This document shows, piece by piece, positions 1-5,662 of a DNA stretch of 9,673 bases; the first letter of the stretch is position 1, and every line of letters begins with the position of its first letter. The notes beneath the pieces are model-generated. The model searched no databases, was not told the DNA's origin, and worked only from the letters and a program-made list of their open reading frames with translations. The translations under genes were made by a program, and so were the position numbers. The stretch covers positions 1 to 9,673 of the forward strand of contig CAZPMT010000172.1 in assembly GCA_964587655.1 (NCBI GenBank), read 5' to 3'. The stretch is from CAZPMT01 sp964587655. GTDB taxonomy: Bacteria > Hydrogenedentota > Hydrogenedentia > Hydrogenedentales > SLHB01.

Positions 1-25
1 TCACTAATCTCGGCATTCCTTCTGT

Positions 26-119
26 TCCGTGGACGCGGCGTCCTCGCCGCGTTTCTGCGCACACACCTTGCGTCAAGCGGTTCTTGACAAGAACGCGGCG
101 AGGACGCCGCGACCACGGA
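26..119. repeat. 28-bp inverted repeat, intergenic
   Basis: Positions 26-53 and 92-119 are reverse complements over 28 bases with one mismatch (position 33 against 112), separated by a 38-base spacer. Inside each arm, CGCGGCG and CGCCGCG flank a 4-base centre, so each arm can also fold alone into a 7-bp GC stem. The element lies downstream of the HEAT-repeat gene, which ends at 189 on the minus strand, so its RNA could end or protect that transcript. No T-run follows on the minus strand, so a classical intrinsic terminator is not supported. The whole of 1-188 shows no gene that I can support; the open frames there are driven by the GC-rich repeat. The arrangement fits a dispersed intergenic palindromic repeat, but only a genome-wide count could show that. 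Confidence 0.75.
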
Positions 120-188
120 GCCTGCGTAAGGGTTCGCCCGTGTGCTCGCACTAGGCGATTGAGAGCAACGCGGAGAACTCGCGAGACG

Positions 189-2264
189 TCACTGCAAACC
201 GGCGAGGGCCTTTTGGGCGCGTTCGCGGATACCGGTGTCGGCGGTTTTTTCGCCGACGGCTTTCAGGGCTTCGACGGCCTGGAGTTTGGTGTCGGGGCTC
301 TTGCCGAGCCCGGTAGCTACGGCGATGATGGCCAGGGCGGCTTCGCTTTGGACGGCCGCGTCGTCGAGATGCGGACGGAGGGCGTCGAGGGACTGCTGGG
401 TCGGCAGGGCGCCGTATGCGCCCAGCACCAGTTTTTTCTCGTCGGGGCGTTTGGTGAGCGCCATGGCGGTGGCGAGCATGCGGGCGCGCTCCTCGGCGGA
501 GGGTTCGATGCCGACGAGCCGGACGTAGCCACGGAGTCCGAGGACTTGGCGGGTGAGGTCTTCGCCTTGGGCGAGTTTGAGCAGGTGCGGCACGGCGTCT
601 AGGGTGGGCCAGTCCGACATCACGCGCACGGCTTCGTCGCTGATCTGCGCGTTGGCGTCGTTGAGGGCGGCGAGTGTGGTATCGAGTGCTTTGGGACCGC
701 CGATCCGCGCGACGACGTGCAGCAGGGCGATGCGGGATTCGATGGCGGCGCCGTTCATAGCTTCGATGACGAGAGGCAGGGTCTCTTCGCCGGCGCGCGA
801 ACACATGGCGCCGAGGGCCTTCTCCGCCGCGGAGCGTTCGCCGGCATCCGAAGTCTTCGCGAGGACCTGGAGTATGCCGGGGACCTGTTCTTTCCCTCCG
901 AGCGATGTCAGGACGCGCAGTCCGGCGGTGCGCACCGCCGCATCGGAATCATTGACGGCGTTGACGGCCAGCGGCATGGCTTGATCGGCCCTTCGGGTGA
1001 GCAGCAGGTCGAGCAGTTGCGCGCGTACACCGGGCTGAACGGCTGGAACGGCCGCGGCGATGGCCGGGTTGATGTCCGCTCCCTGCAACGTCGTCAGGCC
1101 TGCGCTGGCGGCCTTCGCGATTTCGGAATCGTCCGAGGTGAGCAACCCAGTGAGCGCGGCAACGTCCTCGGCGTTGCCGAGCATGCCGAGCGCCTTCACC
1201 GCGGCGAGTTTCACTGCCTTGTCGGAAGACAGAAGCGATTGTGCGACGCCCGGGCGTGCGGTGATGTCGCCACGGCCGGCCAGACCGCGCAAAAGCGCGA
1301 CTTTGCTGCCCGCGGCCAGTTTCGGCAACGCGTCGGTATACAGTTTCGTCGTGTCCGCGCCGGACGTTTCGGCGACGATCTGCGAGGCCATGTCGCGGAA
1401 TACGGGTTCGCGGCCGCGCAGGGCATCGATCAGACGTTTCGGTGTCTCGCTCGGCTCGGCGCAGGCCAGGCCGTGGAACGCGCCCATTCGGACGCGCATC
1501 GGCCAACTTGATGCAAGAAGTTTCTGATAGATCGGGGCCGCCGAGTCGCCCTTGCCCTCCTGAGTAAGGCGCTGTCCCGCGGCAAGAAGTCCCTCGGCCA
1601 CGGCGGAGCGCAACGCTTCGGGTGCGCGCTTGCTCGAGTCCATCAGGGCTTTGACCGCATCAGGCGTAGCAATGCGCCCCAGCGCGCCAGCCGCGGCCCG
1701 CGCGACGTCCGCACTCGAATCCTTCAACAACGGAACCAACAGAGGCGCGGCCTCGGGATCCCGCCGCACGCCAATCGAAATGATGACGCCGGCCTTGGGC
1801 GAGCCTTGCGCCTTGCCGAGCGCATCGCGTAGCGCCTGGCCTGCTTCCGCGTAGGGCATCGACTCGATGGCGTAGCGCGCCATGTGCGACAGTTTTTCGG
1901 CGGGCAGCAGCGCCGCGAGTGCGGGAACGGACGCGGCTGTGCCCTTCAGCCGCAAGGCGCGGCATGCGGTCTGCTTCTCGAGCCAGCCGGCGTCGCTCTT
2001 GAGCACGTTGATCAACGCGGTCTCGTCAGGAACGTCTTGGGCCGAGGCGATCTCTCCGTACCCACATGCCAGGAGCGTCGCGATGCATACCGCGGCAGCG
2101 CGAATCAGTTTGCGGGTGCTGCGGGATCGCTGCGTCATTCCCGCGAAGGCCGGAATCCAGTGCGAATGTTGCGGGGCGGCGTTTGTGTTCTGGATTCCCG
2201 CTTTCGCGGGAATGACGCCATTTCTGCGGGAACAGGTTGCTCTGTGAAGAAGATTGCCATTCAT
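189..2264 (-). CDS. Exported HEAT-repeat protein
   Basis: This 691-residue protein is almost entirely alpha-helical HEAT-type repeats from about residue 84 to the end. Recurring 30-40 residue units carry patterns such as DVARAAAGALGRI (186-198), AVKLAAVKALGMLG (350-363) and AAVRTAGLRVLTSLGG (442-457), the A/L-rich helix pairs with a central D or G typical of the fold. HEAT solenoids bind proteins; no catalytic domain is visible. A hydrophobic stretch at about 55-69 followed by EIASA|Q (71-76) looks like a Sec signal peptide. LLAC (64-67) is an imperfect lipobox, so a lipoprotein is possible. The start at 2264 is chosen because AGGAAAGG lies 9 nt upstream. Residues 16-45 are encoded by a palindromic repeat, giving an unusually long region before the hydrophobic core. 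An alternative ATG at 2138, inside the repeat end, gives a compact signal peptide but has no properly spaced ribosome site. The gene follows the Gfo/Idh/MocA gene by 58 nt, probably in one operon. Its precise role is unknown. Confidence 0.88.
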   Translation of the reverse strand: MNGNLLHRATCSRRNGVIPAKAGIQNTNAAPQHSHWIPAFAGMTQRSRSTRKLIRAAAVCIATLLACGYGEIASAQDVPDETALINVLKSDAGWLEKQTACRALRLKGTAASVPALAALLPAEKLSHMARYAIESMPYAEAGQALRDALGKAQGSPKAGVIISIGVRRDPEAAPLLVPLLKDSSADVARAAAGALGRIATPDAVKALMDSSKRAPEALRSAVAEGLLAAGQRLTQEGKGDSAAPIYQKLLASSWPMRVRMGAFHGLACAEPSETPKRLIDALRGREPVFRDMASQIVAETSGADTTKLYTDALPKLAAGSKVALLRGLAGRGDITARPGVAQSLLSSDKAVKLAAVKALGMLGNAEDVAALTGLLTSDDSEIAKAASAGLTTLQGADINPAIAAAVPAVQPGVRAQLLDLLLTRRADQAMPLAVNAVNDSDAAVRTAGLRVLTSLGGKEQVPGILQVLAKTSDAGERSAAEKALGAMCSRAGEETLPLVIEAMNGAAIESRIALLHVVARIGGPKALDTTLAALNDANAQISDEAVRVMSDWPTLDAVPHLLKLAQGEDLTRQVLGLRGYVRLVGIEPSAEERARMLATAMALTKRPDEKKLVLGAYGALPTQQSLDALRPHLDDAAVQSEAALAIIAVATGLGKSPDTKLQAVEALKAVGEKTADTGIRERAQKALAGLQ
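2132..2218. repeat. 87-bp dRS3/REP-like palindromic repeat inside HEAT gene 5' end
   Basis: Two 29-bp arms (2132-2160 and 2190-2218) are inverted copies with two mismatches, separated by 29 bases. Each arm contains its own palindrome: 2194-2213 is a perfect 8-bp stem (ATTCCCGC with GCGGGAAT) around a 4-base centre that reads GAAA on the minus strand, and 2137-2156 is a slightly degraded copy. The core matches the very widespread short repeat known as dRS3 in Neisseria and seen in many other proteobacterial and environmental genomes. When translated it gives tell-tale peptides such as VIPAKAGIQ and WIPAFAGMT, both present here. Its 87 bases equal exactly 29 codons, so it keeps the HEAT reading frame open. 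The hairpins would form in the mRNA just after the likely start codon and could affect translation. Confidence 0.9.
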
Positions 2265-2273
2265 CCGTCGTTG

Positions 2274-2281
2274 CCTTTCCT
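2274..2281 (-). promoter_or_regulatory. Ribosome binding site of the HEAT gene
   Basis: The minus strand reads AGGAAAGG, then 9 nt, then the ATG at 2264. This supports the upstream start even though it forces translation through the palindromic repeat. A second ATG at 2260 is out of frame with the HEAT protein. The internal in-frame ATG at 2138 has only GGGA directly abutting it, which is too close for normal use. Confidence 0.5.
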
Positions 2282-2322
2282 ATGAAGCGGGATTGGGTCC
2301 CGCGTAGATGCCTGCGCTGGAA

Positions 2323-3606
2323 CTATAGGTACCACGGCTCACGGTATGCGCGTGAGCGGAGCCTGTTTGCCTCGGGGTCGCCGATGCATTCCTCTTTGAC
2401 GGGGTCCCACTTGATTGGACGTCCGAGACGCTTGCAGATATTCGCGACGTGGCAGGCTGAGATCGAGCGATGGGCCACTTCGGCGTTCGAGATGGTCTGC
2501 TGCCGCGTCTTGACGCAATCGAGGAAGGCGCGAGCGTGGTCGTCGGGGGGGTAGCCGCCGAGGAAACGGCGGTCCCCGAGCAGCGATTTCGGGGAGACTT
2601 CCATCTCGCCCGAGTCGCCGGTTTCGACGTAGCCCTCGTCGCCTTCGAACCGCACGGGGCATGAACCGAACCGGAGCCCGGTGCGGATGATCAGCTTTGC
2701 GCCGTTTTCGTAACGTCCGATGAAGCGATCTCCCTCGCGCGAGAACTCGACCGGGCCGGTGTCATCGGTGTTGTTGGCCCACTGGCAGAGGTCGACGGTA
2801 TGGCTGCCCCATTCGGTGATCGAGCCGCCGCTGAAGTCCCAATGTGCGCTCCAGAAGCCGCGCGTCGGGTAGTCTTTGTTGTAGGGGCGCCACTGGGCCG
2901 GTCCGAGCCACCGGTCCCAGTCGAACTCCTCGCGCGGCGGCTCGGTCTCGGCGGGAAGGATGGTCTCGTAACAGTTTTGAAGGCCGCCTGCTTCTTCGGC
3001 ATGGAGTTCCTTTATGCGTCCGAGCTTTCCGCTGCGCGCGAGGTTCGCGGCGAAAATGAAGTGGCCGACGCTACGGCGCTGCGTGCCGCACTGATAGATC
3101 CGTCCCAGTCGGCGCATGGTTTCGGACACGGCTCGCGATTCGGTGATGGCCACGCTCATCGGCTTTTCGCAGAACATGTCCTTTCCGGCGCGTGCGGCCA
3201 TGATCGACACGCCTGAATGCCAGTTGTCGCCCGTGGCGATCAACACCGCGTCGATGTCCGGCCGCGCCAGCAGCTCCATGAAGTCGATATAAGCGTCGCA
3301 GTCCTGATTGCCGTAGTGCCCGTTGACCGCGCCTTGTCCGCTCTTCCGGCGCTTGCCCATCACGTCGCAGACTGCGACGACCTGCGTGTCGGGTTGGTTC
3401 ATGAAAGCTTTCATAACGCCCTGGCCTCGCCCGCCCAGGCCGATCACGCCCATCACGATCCGTTCGCTTGCAGGCGCGCGTTTTGCCGCGCCGAGCGCGG
3501 CGGAGGTGATCACGTTCGGCGCGGCGGCAATGCCGGCCGCGGTCGCAGCCGCGCCTTTCATGAACTGGCGGCGCGTCCATCGTTGGTTCTTGTTCAGTTG
3601 CATCAT
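2323..3606 (-). CDS. Tat-exported Gfo/Idh/MocA-family oxidoreductase
   Basis: The 427-residue product belongs to the NAD(P)-dependent sugar/inositol dehydrogenase superfamily. Residues 12-40 are a twin-arginine signal (RRQFMKG followed by an Ala-rich core), so the folded enzyme, probably with its cofactor, would leave the cytoplasm. A Rossmann fold begins near 49, with the dinucleotide loop GLGGRG at 56-61 and AVCDV ending the second strand (78-82). CEKPM (146-150) is the family's EKP motif with the catalytic-type lysine. The C-terminal alpha/beta domain runs from about 180 to 400 and includes GSITEWGSHTVDL (261-273), with the His/Asp pattern of the exported planctomycete-type subfamily. It ends in PWYL. 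The start at 3606 is chosen because GAGG lies 6 nt upstream; 3603 is nearly as good, while 3708 would add 34 residues before the Tat signal and has no ribosome site. The HEAT gene follows 58 nt downstream. Substrate cannot be told from sequence; oxidation or rearrangement of a sugar is the family's usual chemistry. Confidence 0.93.
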   Translation of the reverse strand: MMQLNKNQRWTRRQFMKGAAATAAGIAAAPNVITSAALGAAKRAPASERIVMGVIGLGGRGQGVMKAFMNQPDTQVVAVCDVMGKRRKSGQGAVNGHYGNQDCDAYIDFMELLARPDIDAVLIATGDNWHSGVSIMAARAGKDMFCEKPMSVAITESRAVSETMRRLGRIYQCGTQRRSVGHFIFAANLARSGKLGRIKELHAEEAGGLQNCYETILPAETEPPREEFDWDRWLGPAQWRPYNKDYPTRGFWSAHWDFSGGSITEWGSHTVDLCQWANNTDDTGPVEFSREGDRFIGRYENGAKLIIRTGLRFGSCPVRFEGDEGYVETGDSGEMEVSPKSLLGDRRFLGGYPPDDHARAFLDCVKTRQQTISNAEVAHRSISACHVANICKRLGRPIKWDPVKEECIGDPEANRLRSRAYREPWYL

Positions 3607-3610
3607 TGTT

Positions 3611-3616
3611 ATCCTC
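3611..3616 (-). promoter_or_regulatory. Ribosome binding site of the oxidoreductase gene
   Basis: The minus strand reads GAGGAT, with GAGG ending 6 nt before the ATG at 3606 and 9 nt before the adjacent ATG at 3603. It fixes the start immediately ahead of the Tat signal peptide and argues against the longer open frame beginning at 3708. Confidence 0.55.
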
Positions 3617-3682
3617 ATTCCACGTTCATTCCGTGGCGTGCGTGGGACAGGTCTCACCCCTCCCGATGATTGGCATCGGTGC

Positions 3683-3691
3683 ATCTTAGCA
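3683..3691 (-). promoter_or_regulatory. Possible extended -10 promoter for the oxidoreductase-HEAT operon
   Basis: On the minus strand TGCTAAGAT has the TGn extension followed by a TATAAT-like hexamer (4 of 6 matches), about 80 nt upstream of the oxidoreductase start. No good -35 is present at 16-18 nt. The predicted leader would contain a small stem, CCGATG/CATCGG at 3663-3679 with a 5-base loop. This is a weak call based on pattern only. Confidence 0.2.
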
Positions 3692-3728
3692 GTACGACAC
3701 AGCCACACTCCAACTCGGCCACGGTTCC

Positions 3729-3737
3729 TGCTATACT
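3729..3737 (+). promoter_or_regulatory. Probable extended -10 promoter for the MBL-fold gene
   Basis: TGCTATACT combines the TGn extension with TATACT (5 of 6 matches to TATAAT). Transcription would begin near 3744, giving a leader of about 25 nt that contains the AAGG ribosome site at 3757-3760. No clear -35 is visible, which is usual for extended -10 promoters. The element is about 40 nt from a similar one on the opposite strand, so the two divergent transcripts may share control. Confidence 0.4.
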
Positions 3738-3768
3738 CCAGCCCTTGCGATGAACTAAGGATATCAAC

Positions 3769-4974
3769 ATGTCGATAACACGCTTCCCACGAGGACTGAT
3801 GTTGAACGCCGTTCGAGTGATCGGCGCCGTTGTGTTCTTATGCGCCGTCGCGTCCGCACAAGCGCCGGAAGGCGGCACGCCCGCGCAGCGCGTGGACGCC
3901 CGGCTCAGCAACGACGATGACGCATACATGAACCGGCAAGCGGAGGCGTTTCTCCGCGAAGTGGATGCGACGCTGGCACGGGCGCCTGCGCAACCCAAGG
4001 AGCCGGAGAGCCGGCGAAGCGCGCTGCTGCTCCTGGATGCCGTCTTGCACGACCCGTACGCGCCCAGCCGTCCGCCGGTCCAAGCCTTCTACCACGCGCG
4101 AATCGAGCACGCCGTCGGCGAAATGGAAGCGCGCAAAGTCGAAGACGGCGCCGTCATCTGGAAGCTGTACAACCATGGGTTCGTGGTCCGCACGCCCTCG
4201 GTCACCGTCGCCTTCGACCTGTTCCGCGGACCGAAGGGTTCCCGGTCCGAGACAGCGGACAACACCAAGAAGTTCATCGAAAGCCCAGGGTTTCCCATTT
4301 CCGACGACCTCGCGCTCCGCATCGTGCGACAGTGCGACGTCCTGTTCATCAGCCACCGCCACGAAGATCATGCCGACGAGTTCATCGCTAACGCCTTCCT
4401 CGACCAAGGCAAGCCCGTCGTTGCGCCGGAGAACGTATTCGACGGCGCGGCGATCCACGACCGCGTCACGCACATGAAGCGCGAAGCCCATACGCTTCAA
4501 ACCCTGCCCGTCCCGAAACGCGCCATCGAATTGAAGGTTGTCGTATATCCCGGCCAGCAATATCAGGGAAAAGGCCTGCCAAACAACGTCGTTCTCGTAT
4601 TCACTCCCGAAGGTATCTCCTTCGCCCACAACGGCGACCAGATCAACGACCCATACCCCGAATACCAGGAAGATTTCGCCTGGATCGACAAAGTCCGCGA
4701 ACACCACGAAGTCGACGTCCTCATGACCAACTGCTGGACCAACGACATCCTGCGCATAGTCCGTGGCTTCAACCCCAAACTCGTCCTGCCAGGCCACGAG
4801 AACGAACTCGGCCACCCCACATGGGACCGCGTCCCCTACTGGGGCGACGCCGAATACCTGCACCTCAACTACCCCGAACTCAAAGCATCCGACTACCCCG
4901 TAACCGTCATGACCTGGGGCGAATCCTACCACTACAAGGCCGCGCCGCGTCATCGTTCCGCGACGCAGAACTAA
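3769..4974 (+). CDS. Secreted metallo-beta-lactamase-fold hydrolase (UlaG-like)
   Basis: The 401-residue product has an N-terminal Sec signal: a basic start, a hydrophobic core at about 13-26 and a likely cut at VASA|Q (30/31). Residues 31-125 form a mostly helical, charged extension without a recognised domain. The MBL fold follows. HRHEDH (196-201) matches the HxHxDH metal motif; FAHNGD (285-290) fits the later 'xGD' ligand loop of the Lactamase_B_2/UlaG-type branch; PGHENELGH (341-349) supplies the final His loop. These imply one or two bound metals, usually Zn, Mn or Fe. The family hydrolyses lactones, phosphoesters or N-acyl phospholipids among others, so the substrate is unknown. The start at 3769 has AAGG 8 nt upstream; the ATG at 3799 also has GAGG 4 nt upstream and would leave a shorter but still plausible signal peptide. 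The gene is transcribed away from the oxidoreductase operon and converges on the Rrf2 gene. Confidence 0.88.
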   Translation: MSITRFPRGLMLNAVRVIGAVVFLCAVASAQAPEGGTPAQRVDARLSNDDDAYMNRQAEAFLREVDATLARAPAQPKEPESRRSALLLLDAVLHDPYAPSRPPVQAFYHARIEHAVGEMEARKVEDGAVIWKLYNHGFVVRTPSVTVAFDLFRGPKGSRSETADNTKKFIESPGFPISDDLALRIVRQCDVLFISHRHEDHADEFIANAFLDQGKPVVAPENVFDGAAIHDRVTHMKREAHTLQTLPVPKRAIELKVVVYPGQQYQGKGLPNNVVLVFTPEGISFAHNGDQINDPYPEYQEDFAWIDKVREHHEVDVLMTNCWTNDILRIVRGFNPKLVLPGHENELGHPTWDRVPYWGDAEYLHLNYPELKASDYPVTVMTWGESYHYKAAPRHRSATQN

Positions 4975-5013
4975 GGCGGCGATCACACTCGCGACATACC
5001 CTGTGGCGTCTGT

Positions 5014-5463
5014 CTAAATATGAAAAACCGGGACGTGTTTCTGAGTCTGCGCCTTCTCTTCCTCGACGAGGTCCGCAAACGAAGTGCCGTCGTATACGGC
5101 AAGCAGACTATCGTGGGCGCGCTTCCACATAGGCAGAAACACACACCTGTCTCGCAACGGACAGTTCTCCTGCCCCCTTCCCCCAATGCAGTTCACAGGA
5201 GCAACGCTGCCCTCCATCGCGCGAAGCACCTGCCCCACGGTTATCTCTTCCAGTGGCCGGGCCAACCGGTAACCGCCTTCTCTGCCCCGCACTGATTCAA
5301 CAATACCGGCCGCTTTGATCTGGATCAGGACGTTTTCAAGGAAACGAGGCGGTATTGCCTGGGCCTCAGCAATTACGGAAACAGGGACAGGGTCGATTCC
5401 ATTCCTTCTGGCCAGCTCGAGAAGAGCCCTCAAAGCGTATTCGGTCTTTTGGGCAACAGCCAT
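5014..5463 (-). CDS. Rrf2/IscR-family transcriptional regulator with three-cysteine motif
   Basis: At 149 residues it has the usual length of an Rrf2 regulator. The N-terminal winged helix-turn-helix covers about 1-70, with recognition helix around RFLENVLIQIKAAG (40-53) and the wing REGGYRLARPLEEITVGQVL (61-80), a family signature. RAMEGSVAPVNC leads into the cluster region with Cys at 92, 101 and 107 (spacing C-X8-C-X5-C). In IscR, NsrR and RsrR-type members such cysteines hold an iron-sulfur cluster that senses Fe-S status, NO or redox state, so a similar sensing role is likely; the signal is not deducible. The ATG at 5463 has GAGGGG 9 nt upstream. A good promoter lies directly before it, so it is probably expressed separately from the barrel gene upstream. 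Its targets are unknown; autoregulation is common in the family. There is no isc or suf gene in the window. Confidence 0.93.
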   Translation of the reverse strand: MAVAQKTEYALRALLELARRNGIDPVPVSVIAEAQAIPPRFLENVLIQIKAAGIVESVRGREGGYRLARPLEEITVGQVLRAMEGSVAPVNCIGGRGQENCPLRDRCVFLPMWKRAHDSLLAVYDGTSFADLVEEEKAQTQKHVPVFHI

Positions 5464-5491
5464 AGCGTAAGTCCCCTCTTATCCCATAAAG

Positions 5492-5521
5492 ATAATAACG
5501 CAGGTCGTGTTCTCATTTCAA
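5492..5521 (-). promoter_or_regulatory. sigma70-type promoter of the Rrf2 gene
   Basis: On the minus strand TTGAAA (5516-5521; 5 of 6 to TTGACA), an 18-nt spacer and TATTAT (5492-5497; 5 of 6 to TATAAT) form a good housekeeping promoter. The predicted start of transcription near 5485 leaves a short leader of about 22 nt holding the GAGGGG ribosome site. Rrf2 regulators often bind over their own promoter, but no clear dyad operator is visible here by eye. Confidence 0.55.
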
Positions 5522-5608
5522 GAAGCGTCGCATTCGGTAAGACCTGCGCACAAGAGTGTGTTCAGGGACGCAGCATTTTCCGACATCGCGACTGCGCGGC
5601 GGAGAAGC

Positions 5609-5633
5609 GGTGCGACGTTGGAAACGTCGCGCC
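5609..5633. repeat. Intergenic hairpin / palindromic repeat
   Basis: GCGACGTT (5612-5619) and AACGTCGC (5623-5630) pair perfectly around the 3-base loop GGA. A T-G wobble and two further G-C pairs extend the stem to 11 bp (5609-5633). It begins about 30 nt beyond the stop of the barrel gene on the minus strand, so it could help end or stabilise that transcript. No U-run follows, so it is not a textbook intrinsic terminator. The sequence differs from the palindromes at 26-119 and 2132-2218. The rest of 5464-5662 holds the Rrf2 promoter and no gene that I can support. Confidence 0.6.
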
Positions 5634-5662
5634 ACCAGATGGGAAAGACGAACCGACGATTG

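Noticed and set aside
717..1511. Open frame of 264 codons on the plus strand inside the HEAT gene
   Set aside because: The product is an Arg/Gly-rich shadow of the HEAT coding sequence, with no domain or ribosome site.
2132..2218. CRISPR-like pattern: 29-bp repeats around a 29-base spacer
   Set aside because: The two copies are inverted, not direct, each is itself a palindrome of a known dispersed type, there is only one interval, and no cas gene is near.
3607..3708. Longer N-terminus of the Gfo/Idh/MocA protein starting at 3708
   Set aside because: It adds 34 residues ahead of a clean Tat signal, lacks a ribosome site, and would overlap the likely promoter region. The GAGG before 3606 gives a better start.
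3838..4986. Long open frame (382 codons) on the minus strand opposite the MBL-fold gene
   Set aside because: It is antisense to a gene with intact catalytic motifs and signal peptide. Its product is Val/Asp/Gly-rich with no recognisable domain, as expected from codon bias in GC-rich DNA.
4975..5013. Terminator between the convergent MBL and Rrf2 genes
   Set aside because: The 39-nt gap has no stable stem followed by a T-run on either strand.
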